From Clitoria ternatea (taxonomy: Eukaryota; Streptophyta; Magnoliopsida; Fabales; Fabaceae), in the NCBI GenBank assembly GCA_037962975.1, contig CM075669.1, positions 116,328,501 to 116,392,500 of the forward strand: 64,000 nucleotides of DNA, read 5' to 3'. The notes under the pieces are model-generated. The model was not told where the DNA came from. It did not search any database and saw nothing but the letters and a program-made list of their open reading frames with translations. How positions within the stretch are numbered: the stretch's first letter is position 1; the number at the start of each line of letters is the position of its first letter. Positions 22,127 through 34,076 of the stretch are shown in pieces. The position numbers were made by a program, and so were the translations under genes.

Positions 22127-25100
22127 TGTAACATCCCTATTTTTAGAAACAGTTTTACCCTTGTAATTTTTGAATTATGGATGGTTTGTAAGTAAGAATA
22201 AGTCAATATATACCCTATTGATGGTCGGTAGTATCTCAGAAATGTCATTTTTGTGCATAATAATGGAATTTATATGGACCATTAGTGAAATTATGCAAAA
22301 CCCGAGTGAAAAGGGCTCTGTTCCGAGTAACAGAGAGGAATTCCGAGTGAATAATTATAAATTCCGAGTGAAGGATGGAATTCCGAGTCAGTGTCATGTT
22401 TTCCGAGTAAAAATATGACTGAGAGGGCTACCACCGAGTGGAGTCCTGACCTGAAAAGTAATTCCGAGTGAAGTGTGTTCAAGAGAACCACTTCTGGGTG
22501 AAATTCTGAGTCAAAACACCCTTGAAAGGCTCGTTTCCAAGTCAAACCTTGCCAAATGCTTCCTTTTCCGAAGGAAATTCCTCTGATTGAAGCATTCCGA
22601 GTGAAAGAATGCATATATACTTATGTTTATGTTGATTTGATGCTTCCTACCGACTGGAATGTGTTGTGGAATCAATTGGGAAGGATTTCGAATGGTTTCG
22701 TATGTGTTTGCTTAGGAAAATGGTAGAGGAAGCCCATTCCAAGAGAAATGTAAGAGGCTGAACCATTTCCGAGTGAGTCTATGAGTATGACCCCTCTTCC
22801 GAGTGAGATATACTCTACTAGACCAAAACCGAGTGAGACTCGTATGTGTAGGTCTTGTTCCGAGAGGTAATGGCTTAAATAAGCCTTAATTTGGAAAGGT
22901 AGTTGAAGAAGTTGGTCTAAACCGAGTGAACCAAGTGAATGAAGACTCGGATTTCCAAGTAAAAACTCTGAGAAAGAGAGAACTCGGTCTGGACAGATAT
23001 TACCGAGTGAGAAACCGAGTACCTGAGTCGGTTTCAAAGGAATTCCGAGCGAGGACTTGAAGACTCGCTCAAGCGAGTCGGATTCCGCTTGAGCGAGAAG
23101 GACCCCTGATGCATATTTCTCTACTTCGCTCAAGCGAGCAAGCCACGCTCAAGCGAGCCTTGTATTTGTTGGCTCGGAAGAAGAATTCCAGTCGGCATAG
23201 TGGTTAACTGAGTGGAATTTTCACTCGGTATTCAGTGTCAGTTTTGCGTGTTGACTTCAATTTTGTCTTTTAATGCTTATTTTAATTCAATCATGCGCAC
23301 TATAGCTAGTAGGCGGCCAGAAATGGGCACTGACATAGCCTACCTCCTTATTTAAATCTCCACTGACACTCCATTAACACTCCACTAAAAATCCACTAAC
23401 AGCCCACTCACAAAAGCTGTTCCCCATTTAGTTTTCCACTTACTCTCTCATTATTTAAACCAGTGCGATGACTCTTAGAGAACACACACACACGAAACAG
23501 ACACACCTCTATTATCATTCTTCTTCCTACAAGTTTCTTTCTCTCTCTTTTCTTTTCTCTTTCACTCGGATTTGAAGCAGGACGGTGGAAGGAACCTTTT
23601 TCTTTCCATCCAAGAACTTCATTAAGGTAAGGGGGTATATTCTTGGGTGCTCTGTGGGAAAACCGAGTGAAGGAAAGGGTTAAAGAATCATGTTCCTCAC
23701 CTTTCCAGGACAGATTCAGTGATGGGTGAATTAAATGCTTAATTGTTTCTATTTTGTATATATATATATATTTATTAGTAAATGATATACTTTGTGTGAA
23801 TTGTGAGAAAAATATGAACTGTATTGACTATGAAAATACTAAATCATGGGTACCTATGTGCGTTCCAGCGAAGAATTGCAATGACAAACAACTCGGTTTT
23901 ATATGAATTCAATCGGTTTTTACACAATATCACTCGGTAAATCATTATATATATCAGACAGAACCCTTTTCTTACTTGAAGAACCTCCTTTCAATCATTT
24001 TTACTCGGAATTATAGTTATTCCACTCGGAAATCTCTTTCTTAATTATATTTCACTCGGATTTGCAAACAATTCTACTCAGGGAACCATTTTCATACTGA
24101 TTTCACACGGAATCATGTTTTAATTCACTTAGAAACTTATTTCACTCAGAATTTAAGTTATTTCACTTAGAAAATCCTTTTCAATATCTGTTTCACTCGG
24201 AAAACATATTAATTTCATTTAGAAAACTCCGCTCAGTTTTCTTTCACTCGGATTCATAGTTAATTCATGCGGAAAACCCATTTTCACTCGGAATCAAACC
24301 TGTTTCAGTCGGAAAACAGCCTTCCAGTTCATTTTCACTCGGATTTATGGTACTCGATTGTATTCTATTCAAACAGAATGATTTTTCACTCGGAAATACA
24401 TCTTTCCAGTTGGATTTCACCCGGAACTATAAGTAAATTATTCAGAGAACTCTTTCTTAATTATATTTCACTCGGAAAACAACTTAATTCCTCTTAGAAA
24501 ATTTCATTCAGTTTGATATCACTCAGAATCATGGTTATTCCACCCGGATTCATATTTAATCTACTCAGAAACTTCTCTGAACCATATTTTCACTCGGATT
24601 CTTACTTATTTCACTCGGAAATTCTATTTATTACACTTAGAATCAATCTCTTTTACTCGGAAACTCTGTTTTTAACATATATCACCCGGATTTTTCATTC
24701 AAAGACTTTTCTTTAATTCTTTTAAATTATTTTGGAAATGTTACAACTAAAATTACTATTATTCTTATTATTATAATTCTTATTGTGAATCTTATCATTA
24801 TTAATAACTAGTATTATTGATATTATCTTGTTATGAAAAATTAAATAAGGAATATATTATTTTACTCTTGATACAAGTATAATCTAATCAAGATATAATC
24901 GATATATTTTCTTACAACGTTTGAATAATGGAATCCTAGAACTTGAGAATAATATAATGAGACTGGAAACACATAGATATCCAAGGAATCAATTGATAAA
25001 ATAAATGCATTTGCATCATGAAAATATTTTTGAAGAAGAAAAACCTCTAGAGCATACACTTGGTACAGTGGAGGACACTCACGTTCGATCTCCATGAAGA

Positions 25101-25922
25101 ATCTTGGGAGTATAACTGGAACGGCAACCCAATGGCATCAGAGTCGCGCCTGATAGCCGGGTGAGACGATGCAATTCTAGTGTACTTTGACTAAATGACG
25201 GAGTGTAACTATGATCGTAGGGATCCAAGTTCCAAAAATATTTAAATCAATGATAAGAACCAATGAGTTCATTTGTACCATATAGAACTTGGGCGGACCC
25301 TGATCGCTCTAAATGATTGGAATGGAGTTATTCCAAAGAATGAGAAGAAGATGAAACGATTTATTGGGCCCACATGCATCATGAGACAGAACCAAAGATA
25401 AATCATAATAAATCCAACTCATGCATTCCATGACAACATGCTTGATTGTTATAATTGTGAATATGCTAATTGTATGATGTATGTGATATTGTATGTTAAC
25501 TGGATTATGTCCGCACCGGATTAACCAATCAGGGTCTTGGGTTATACTCACCCTTACTGTTGACCATTTTTTAGAGGAATTAGGAAATCAAGAAACCGAG
25601 TATGAAAAACAGCAATATGCTGAACCTACTGAGAATAATCATTAGAGATAGAATTTATATAGATTGAATACTTATTAATGACAAAGACACCGGATGACTG
25701 TATAATGTTTAAGGGTGCCTGCGTGCCCCATTCTGTTATGAGTACAATTATTTTTAAGTTGTGAATGACTATGTGATATATCTACTATTTGCTTCACTGA
25801 TCTGCCATCTCTTTATTTAAAAAAAAATATATATATTCACTTTTTACGAAAATTGTTAACACTCTTAGTTAAATAGGATGATCCTATAGAATGGGTTGTC
25901 TTATCTAACCGAGGGTCTTACA
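22127..25922 (+). repeat. 3' LTR of element B
   Basis: 3796 bp, TG...CA, closely matching 13659-17473, with scattered substitutions, a shorter (TA)n run (about 23757-23770) and a short deletion near 23880. It carries the same motif blocks: CCGAGTG at about 22300-23220, CGCTTGAGCG at 23060-23160, and CACTCGG at about 23560-24700. It is followed directly by the ACATC duplication and element E. Confidence 0.95.
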
Positions 25923-28470
25923 ACATCCACCTGATTAATCTTGGTTTTGCATCTGGTTTCTTTAAAAGGAACTTTAATGATGCATGATCTAAAAATACAA
26001 CCACTTTTGAACTAAGCAAATAAGATCTAAATTTATCAAGAGCAAACACAATAGCAAGAAGTTCTTTTTCTGTGTAGTATAGTTTATTTGTGTAGTATCC
26101 AAAGTTCGTGAGGCATAATAAATAACATGTTGTACTTTACCTACTCTTTGAGCAAGAATAGCTCCTAATGCATAATTTGATGCATCACACATAAGTTCAA
26201 ATGAAAATGACCAATCTGGTGTCTGGATGATAGGAGTCGTAGTTAAAGCTTTCTTTAAGCAATCAAAAGCCTCTTTACATTTGTCATTAAAGTCAAATGT
26301 TATATTTTTTTGTAGTAAGTTAGACAACGGAAGGGCTATCTTACTAAAGTTTTTTATAAACCTTCTATAAAAACCTGCATGACCAAGAAAAGAACGAATA
26401 TCTCGCACACAAGAAAGATAAGGTAATTGAGAAATTACATCAATTTTTGTAGGATCTACTTCTATGCCTTTTTTAGATATTACATGGCCTAAAACTATTC
26501 CTTCTTCTACCATGAAGTGGCATTTCTCATAATTAAGAACAAGGTTAGTTTCAATGCATCTATGTAATACTTTATCTAGACTATTTAAGCAAGCATCAAA
26601 TGATGAACCATATACTGTGAAATCATCCATAAATACTTCCATGCAATTTTCAAGAAAATTAGCAAAGATACTAATCATGCATCGTTGAAAGGTACCAGGG
26701 GCATTGCATAAGCCAAAAGACATCCTCCTATAAGCAAAAGTGCCAAAAGGACATGTAAATGTTGTTTTTTCTTGATCTTTTGGTGCAATATAAATTTGGA
26801 AGTAACCTAAAAATCCATCTAGAAAGTAGTAATGTGACTTACCTACCAGTCGTTCCAACCTTTGATCAATGAAAGGTAAAGGAAAGTGATCCTTTCGGGT
26901 TGCTTTGTTAAGTTTCCTGTAATCAATGCATACTCGCCAACTATTTTGGATTCTGGTAAGAATTAGTTCATCATTTTCATTTTTAACCACTGTGATTCCA
27001 GACTTTTTGGGAACCACTTGTACAGGGCTGACCCAAGTGCTATCTGATATAGGGTAAATGATGCCAGCTTGTAATAATTTTGTTACCTCTTTTTTAACTA
27101 CATCAAGGATCTGGGGATTAAGTCTTCTTTATGGTTGCCTTACTGGTTTAAATTCTTCCTCTAATAGAATTCTATTCATACACATGGAAGGGCTAATACC
27201 TGGGATATCTGCCAAAGTCCAACCAATTGCTTTCTTATGCTTCCTAATAATCTGCAACAACCTTGTTTCTTGATCAACATTTAATTTGTTAGAAATAATC
27301 ACTGGAAGATTCTTATCTTCCTCTAAATATGCATACTTTAAATGTTCAGGAAAAGGTTGTAACTCTAACATAGGAGGTTGCATTATTGAAGGAATCATTT
27401 TGGTTGAATTTGTCTCAGCAACTTGTACTTCAACATAATCAGATATATTTGTAACTACTTTAATCAAATTATTACACTCTGATTCTTTTGAAACAACATC
27501 TGGAACTATATTTTCTGTTTTAAGGGAGTATGGATCATTATTATCATTAAGCAGATATTTTTCAATTTCAGCACATACATTGCATTGATGAGAATCCATG
27601 CATGAATCACAAACAAATGAATCACAAAAATCAGACAATACAGGAAAATCAACATCATCAAACAACTTAATAATATTATCATCAACTAAATCAGTTATTA
27701 AGTCAATTTGAAAAATAGAATGATCCTCAGTAGGATGCTTCATAGCATCTAAAATGTTGAATCTAACCACACTATCTCCAAATTCCATAGAAAGTGTTCC
27801 TGCATGCACATCTATCTTTGTTCTAGCTGTTTTTAAGAATGGTCTACCTAAAATTATTGGAGCTTTATTGGTGGAATTCTCACTTTCCATATCTAGAACA
27901 TAAAAATTTGCAGGAAAAATTAAATCGTTAACTTTAACAAGGACATCTTCAATAATTCCTGCAGGATATGCAGAGCTTCGATTTGCTAATTGTATAACCA
28001 CACCTGTAGTTTGCAAAGGTCCAAGGGAAAGTGAAGTAAATACAGTCATAGGCATAACATTAATAGATGCACCTAAGTCTAGCATGGCATTTTCAAATTT
28101 ATTATTGCCTATTATGCATGGAATGGTAAACGTCCTAGGGTCTTTATATTTTTCTGGTATATGTGACAAAGGTTTCTCAATCAATGCAGACACATTTCTA
28201 CTTATGTTAATCCTTTCATTGCCTTTTAGTCTTCTTTTATTAGTGCATAGTTCTTTAAGGAATTTGGCATATCTTGGGATTTTCTTGATGGCTTCTAATA
28301 AAGGTATATTTACCTATACTTTTCTAAATGTTTCCAAGATTTCCTCATCTATTTTCTTATTTTGTACAGATTTTTGTCTTTGTGGAAATGGAAGAGGGAT
28401 ATGTTGTTTATCAGGACCAGCTGCAGAAGGAGGATTTGTAAGAGATATATCATTATTATTAATACTTGAA
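25923..28470 (-). pseudogene. Element E protease, reverse transcriptase and RNase H (broken)
   Basis: From about 28470: IPLLEAIKKIPRYAKFLKEL, the aspartic protease motif LDLGASINVMP near 28085, ILGRPFLKTARTKIDVH, a variable acidic linker, then RT with WTLADIPGISP, VCIDYRKLNKATRKDHFPLP, FMDDFTVYG and FLGHAGFYRRFI, then RNase H with CDASNYALGAILAQR. TAA at 27129-27131 interrupts RT, and a frameshift near 26075 precedes the end at 25923. After removing B, the reading continues at 13658 as LLLQEF. Family role: maturation and copying of element RNA. Confidence 0.9.
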
Positions 28471-28474
28471 CTAT

Positions 28475-29922
28475 CTAAAACTTCTTCTGCATGTTTTTCT
28501 GTGACAATAGTATTTTCAGTTTGTTGTTGTTTTTTTCTGGTCCATGGATAGCTTTACCAGATCTTAAAGTAATTGCACTTACATTTTTAGGATTGATAAT
28601 TGTCTGAGCGGGTAACTTATCTGAACCTTGAGACTGCAAATGGTTTAAAGATGTAGCCAATTGACCAATTTGATTTTCAAGAGTCTGAATTGTAGCCTCA
28701 GTTCTTTTTTGGAAGTTCAGATTATCTACTGACATTTGCTTTATCAATTCCTCCAAATTTGATTTCTCAGTGGAAGGTGCAGCTACTTGTATAGCTTATT
28801 GTTGTACATGAGGAGGTTGATATGGTCTGCTTGGTCCAATATTTGCCTGAAAAGGTGCATGAGGTTGTTGTGAGGAATTACCCCATCTTAAATTAGGGTA
28901 ATTCCTCCAACCAGGATTATATCTGTTAGAAGAAAGATCATAATTATTATGTTATTGTTGTGGCAGTCTGTTATTGTATAAGTTAGCAACACATACTTGA
29001 GGATTTTCATCGGGAATTTTAGCTTCCTGCAATGTAGGTCAACAATCGGTATAATGATCTAATGAAGTACAAATAGAACATACCTTAGCAGGGGTTGCAG
29101 GTTGTTGTTTTTGAGACACAATAATATTTTTCATAAGTGTTGCTAGTTCAGCAAATTTACTTTCCCATTTTTTATCTCCATCATTAGTAGTTTCAATTTC
29201 ATGGACTCCTCTAATTACTACAGAATTATTTCTAGTGGCATGTTGTTGAGCATTAGCAGCCATGTTCTCAATTAAAGTTTTTGCTACATTTGTAGTTTTA
29301 TTTTGCAAAGCACCACCACTAGCTGCATCAACCAAAGTTCTATCCATTGGATTAAGACCTTCATAGAAATATTGTATGAGAAGTTGGTCCGTAATTTGGT
29401 GATGGGGACAACTAGCACATAATCTTTTAAATCTTTCCCAGTATTCATAAAGATTTTCCCGGTCATGTTGCCGGATACCACATATTTCTTTTCTAATTGA
29501 GGAAGTTCTTGAAGCGGGGAAAAATTTTTCAAGAAACATTTTCTTTAGGTCATCCCAACTTGTAATGGAGCCAGGAGGAAGGTAAAATAACCAATCCTCA
29601 GCGATATCTGCTAAGGAGAAAGGAAAAGCTTTAAGTTTTACATGTTCTTCTGAAACCCCTTCAGGTTTCATGGTAGAGCAAAGGATATGAAATGCTTTTA
29701 AGTGTTTATGAGGATCTTCACCTGCATGACCATGAAATTTTGGTAACAAATGAACTAAACCAGTTTTAAGCACAAAAGGAACATCTTCCTTAGGATATAA
29801 GATGCATGATGTTTGATTAGTGACATCTGGTGTAGCTAGTTCTTTTAATGTCTTTTCAGCCATGTTATACAAATACTCAGAAGTTGAAGGTTTAGTTTCA
29901 CTACTTATGCTATTAGCTAGAA

Positions 29923-30012
<90 letters not shown>

Positions 30013-30106
30013 CTAATAGTTTCTTAGATGATCTAACTAATTGATGAAATGTTCTATCTATTTCAGGATCAAAAGAATATAGTGGTTCGGGATTAGATCT
30101 AGTCAT
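28475..30106 (-). pseudogene. Element E gag (broken)
   Basis: ATG at 30106. The start MTRSNPEPLYSFDPEIDRTF is followed by a run of about 27 asparagines coded by a (ATT/AAT)n microsatellite (about 29923-30012), then the Athila-type gag domain (PKFHGHAGEDPHKHLKAF, FFPASRTSSIRKEICGIRQH, LIQYFYEGLNP), a zinc-knuckle remnant CSICTSLDHYTDC, a coiled region (LENQIGQLATSLN) and TLRSGK. Stops: TGA at 29039-29041 right after the knuckle, then two further TAA codons near 28955 and 28797. A frameshift near 28475 separates it from the protease. Confidence 0.88.
29923..30012. repeat. (ATT)n microsatellite inside gag of E
   Basis: About 90 bp of ATT triplets with one interruption near 29968. On the minus strand it is read as polyasparagine within gag, so length changes by whole triplets keep the frame. 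Confidence 0.95.
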
Positions 30107-30435
30107 ACATAATACATCTACATATATTGTAACAAAATACTACAACTATGTAATAAAAGGAAAAGGTTATCATTTTAATTATGAAATGATTAGAACATAT
30201 ATTTAAAAATTTAAATATTTTTTTATATTTATATTTTTTTTCAATGGTTGAAAATAAGATTACTAGAAAATAAATAAGAATATAATAAAGTGGAATTTTT
30301 TTTAAATTTTTTTTATATGCTCACATTCAACTAAACCTGAATATCTTCAACACACCTACAAAAAAAATGTAAAACATATTAGGTAATTGAATGCAAATAA
30401 TTAGGACCAAAGGTCCCCGGCAACAGCGCCAAATT
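30107..30435 (-). other. 5' leader and primer-binding site of E
   Basis: The minus strand reads TGGCGCTGTTGCCGGGGA at 30431-30414, the tRNA-Asp-like primer site characteristic of Athila/Tat elements, four bases inside the LTR boundary at 30436. The rest is AT-rich untranslated leader. Confidence 0.88.
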
Positions 30436-32037
30436 TGACACGCTGTCGTTGTCGGGTCAAATAAAAAGTTAAATTAATATAGTATAAGGTGAACAACCTT
30501 AGTCGTCTCTCAAGGACCTTAGTTTAATTAGTTACACTCAGTTTAATTATAACAAAAGGGGGGTTTGTGTTGAGATTGAAAGGAAAATTAAGTGATTATA
30601 TAATAGTGCAAAAAGTAAATTTATGAGTAAGAATAATCAAATTTAGAAACAACCAACCCAAGGAATTAATAAATCTTTAGTCAACTAATCATTGATCACA
30701 AATATGATTAAATATAATTAATTTCTCAACCTTGAATCATTTGGAATCCCTAAATGATTATATTCTAGAAAATCTTCTAGAATTGAATTAATGAACTAAT
30801 AAGAATAATCAATCGATATATTCTTATTAATTACTAAAATAACTTTAAAACCATAATTTGATTGAGTTAAGAAACTAAATTGAAATCTCTTATTTAGTGA
30901 CTTAATCTTTGTTCTCAAATTGATTATTGATTAACCAACCAACATCAGTTTAGATTATAGATTGTTTAATTATATATCAATCGGTTATACACTTAAATAA
31001 TCTACCATCATAAGTGTTTGAGAAACAAAGAAAAGTAATTATCTTCAATCAAAATATTAAGAGCAAGAACTCAAAGTTAACATAAAGAAAAATTAAATTC
31101 CTTGAGTTGATTTTAAAAGATTAAGCTTCCATGATAATTTTTAACAATGAAAACTAATATTAAATTAACTATAACTTTGATTATAAAAGTAAATAACAAA
31201 TAATAAAATTAACTTACTTGATGTTGAGGAAGGGAAATGAAAACCATAACTTGAGGGATGGAGTATAGAACAAAGAAATAAAGCAAGAGAAAGAACTAAA
31301 ACTTAAGAAACTAAAGCAAAGATATAGAAATGTAATGAAAACTAAAGCATGTATTTCTTATGTATTTCTTGTGTATCTTCCTTACAACTTCAAGCATCTA
31401 TTTATAGGCAAGATATGATGATACTATATATTCATTTCTGATTATTAATGCATTTTTTCAACATTGGTGGGCTTGAAATTACAATAATTCAAAAGAAGAT
31501 AATGGTAGGTGTTGAAATTCATTCTCCTCTTTATCGTCTCCACCTTGCAAGTCAAATATGACTTTCTAGATGGCAAAATTTTGCAAACCCTTCAACATAA
31601 AAGTTGTAGATCTCTGTCTTATTGAGAATTTGGTATATGAATGAGGTCATTTGGACATCTACAGCTCCAGATATGTGTATTTTGGTGAACTATGTCAATG
31701 TTGGTGGGACACATGAGGGCGGATTGATTCAAGCTCCATTTCTTTATTTTTTTAGATTTAAAATAACCAAATATGATCATCATGATGTAGCCCTCTGTCT
31801 TAGCTTTCCATGGGCTCCGTGATTAGCCCATTTGGATCAAAAAAGCCCAAGTTATGGCTAAAATAAGGCAAGATACTCAAGATACATACAAAAAATGAAA
31901 ATTGAAACATATATACATAAAACTTCAATTTAACTAAACAACATAAAACTTAATTAAAATACTATTATTAAACATAGTAATTATATAATAAACCCCAAGT
32001 GTAAAACTATAAGAAGTGTATTAAAATTGATTTATCA
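30436..32037 (-). repeat. 5' LTR of element E
   Basis: About 1602 bp. In sense it begins TGATAAATCAA (32037) and ends GCGTGTCA (30436), next to the primer site. The sense start TGATAA is the same as in elements C and D. The outer boundary was placed where homology to the copia-associated ORF resumes at 32038. There is no second LTR in the window to confirm the ends. Confidence 0.78.
31398..31406 (-). promoter_or_regulatory. Candidate TATA box of the LTR of E
   Basis: The minus strand reads TATAAATAG, a consensus plant TATA box in the middle of the LTR and in the sense of the element. Transcription would start some 30 bp to its left on the plus map. Confidence 0.55.
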
Positions 32038-32180
32038 GAAATCAAGAGGGTTGTGGGTTTGGGCAATGAATGACCTAGCTCTTTTGACATTCCTTGAAGA
32101 AGACATGATGAAAAGGAAAAGATGAAGAGGTTTAGAGATAAAGAGATATAGAGGGAAGGAGAGTTGTGGTGTGAGATAAG
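32038..32180 (-). pseudogene. Fragment of the copia-associated ORF (N-terminal 23 codons)
   Basis: ATG at 32106-32104 followed by SSSRNVKRARS, matching the start of the ORF at 42644. It is cut at 32038 by the LTR of element E and separated from its upstream promoter-like region (39517 onward) by insertion of D. Bases 32107-32180 match the leader at 42645-42711. Confidence 0.8.
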
Positions 32181-33852
32181 TGATAAGTCTTGAAAGGACT
32201 TAATAATTTCATTTTTAATTTAACTTAATCCATTAAATATTGTTTAGTTTGGCATTATTATTAAATACATTATCAATAATTCTTGTTTTAGTTATTTAAT
32301 TCAAAAGCGTTTAAATTGTGCAAGAAAATGGTTAAAAAGATAAGTATATAAGGAATTATGTGTATGGAGAGATTTATTAACCCAGCGTACATATGCTAGA
32401 AAGCCAGCATACATACGCTAGGCATTTATTTGTTTGCATGTTACAGGATCAGGTTCCAGGGTATGTACGCGCACAAACAGAACCTGAAAAGAGAAGCTTC
32501 AAGCTCAACCATGAAAGCATCAAGCTCAAGCGTGAAAGCTCCAAGCTCAAGCTTGAAACCACAATGCAATTCACGTAAATGTCACAGCATGATTAAAACT
32601 TTGATCACGCTCAAGTGCCTATGTACCACGCTTAAGCGTGAAGTTGTCCTGCACATGTAAAGACTATTCAAAGGGACGCTCAAGCGCAGCAAGTCACGCT
32701 TAAGCGTGAAGACATCCTGTATGCATCCAAAGGAAAGGATTCAAGTTCAGCTTTGTAATTTACCATGCAGTAACGTGAGCATACAACAAACAAGTATCAA
32801 ATTATATTTGAAGAGTTAAGCAATCATGTCACATGAGATTATTGGCACAAACTGCAATAGTTACCTTTAGTTATGTATCAGTTACTGTTTATTTTGTATT
32901 TTAGTAACCTAAGTATTGTATGTAATTAGTTTAGTTATTTAATTATTAATTAGTTCCCATTGTAATTAATTAGAGTTAGTTAGTTAGTTTAAGTTATCTA
33001 TATATACTTGTAAATACTCTGTAAAAAGAGGAGGAGAGGACACACAGAAGCAAGAATACGATTTATTTTCTCATTTTCTAATCTCTCTCTAATCCTTTGC
33101 TCTCTCTAAATTCTCTCGTCCATGTCTCTCCACGTTCCTTCGTCTGAATCCATTTCCATGCATTTCTAAACCCCTAGGGTTGGGATTGCTGAAGCTTCCG
33201 ATGGAATCTTGAAGCTGCATTGAGGAAATTATCTTCTGAAGTAAGAGGAGAACAAGCTGAGAAGTGGATCTACTCTGTTGAATTGACAAATTCAGATCCA
33301 AATAAAGAATCTCACCAGTGAGGAATCATGGTTGAGGCTTAGGTAACTTCTAGCTTCCTAACTAATTCAGGCCTAGTAATTAGGTAAATAGTTAGGGTTC
33401 AACCCCCAATTTCACATTAGATTTCTCTGTCACTGAACACCTAAGGGATTAGGGTTTAATGCTTAGGAATTAGTGTTAGTCACCTAAGGGATTAAGGATT
33501 AACCATCTATAAATTGTCCTCTTGCATCTGAAGCTTAATTGAACCTCGATTGCATGTTCCTTGATGAAGTTGTACGCTGAAGTAATCCTAACCTATCTTC
33601 CATTAATCACATTTCATCTTTTCTATTGTTTCTGAAAATACAAAAACATAGAAAGTATAAAACAATAAAAATAGAAGGAATTTTATCTACTTGTGTTGGT
33701 TCAGCTTGTGCTAGTCCAAGATTGCGATAATTACCTCAAACCCTGTGGGACGATCAAATATATTACAAATTTAACGATTGGTGTGCTTGCCAAAAGAATA
33801 TAAATCCTCCGAGAGTTACACACCAAGTTAATGGCTCAGGATTTATGCATTA
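32181..33852 (+). repeat. 5' LTR of element D
   Basis: 1672 bp, starting TGATAAGTCTTG and ending GCATTA, where the 3' copy ends GCATCA. It contains palindromic AGCGTACATACGCT-like units (32382-32422), a degenerate 21-bp repeat with CAAGCTCAAGCGTGAA (32495-32560) and further CGCTTAAGCG dyads to 32710. A TATA candidate, CTATATATAC, is at 32998-33007. It is clearly more diverged from its partner than the LTR pair of C. Confidence 0.92.
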
Positions 33853-33858
33853 AGTTAA

Positions 33859-33876
33859 TGGCACCGTTGCCAGGGA
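33859..33876 (+). promoter_or_regulatory. Primer-binding site of D
   Basis: TGGCACCGTTGCCAGGGA, six bases after the LTR, resembles the tRNA-Asp primer site TGGCGCCGTTGCCGGGGA with two mismatches. Confidence 0.82.
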
Positions 33877-34076
33877 TTGTTGAGTAATATCAACAATCCT
33901 TGGACCAGTACTATACTGAACCAAATTTTTTTAGTTTCTGTACATGTTTTTAGTTGTCAGTAAATTTCGTTGTAGGAGTAGGATTTGTTAAGTATTGCTT
34001 GAATTGTTGTTCATAGTTACTACTGTTTTGATTTTAGTTGTTTAGTTGTTAGTACTAACCATTACAGTAGCTTTGT

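Larger units (their letters stand above)
13659..25922 (+). mobile_element. Element B: complete Ty3/gypsy chromovirus, 12.3 kb
   Basis: Both LTRs are present (13659-17473 and 22127-25922), with a primer site, one gag-pol frame and a polypurine tract. It is flanked by a perfect 5-bp duplication ACATC (13654-13658 and 25923-25927), and it splits the RNase H domain of element E. Tekay/Del type, with a C-terminal chromodomain. It shares LTR motifs and part of the LTR core with element A (for example around ATGCGCACT), so A and B are related families. Six in-frame stop codons make it non-functional. Confidence 0.96.
25923..32037 (-). mobile_element. Element E: Athila-like Ty3/gypsy element (5' LTR to RNase H)
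   Basis: Reads right to left: 5' LTR (30436-32037), tRNA-Asp-type primer site, gag, protease, RT and RNase H. It is split at 25922 by element B, resumes at 13658 and is cut at 13239 by array A. The rest of integrase and the 3' LTR are left of the window. Motifs in gag (FFPASRTSSIRKEI, YEYWERFKRLC) and protease (LDLGASINVMP) are typical of the Athila/Tat group. It is inserted into the copia-associated ORF at 32038. GAAAT is the candidate target duplication, but its partner is not in the window. Confidence 0.9.

Noticed and set aside
29820..30044. Poly-leucine frame opposite gag of E
   Set aside because: Antisense reading of the ATT microsatellite.
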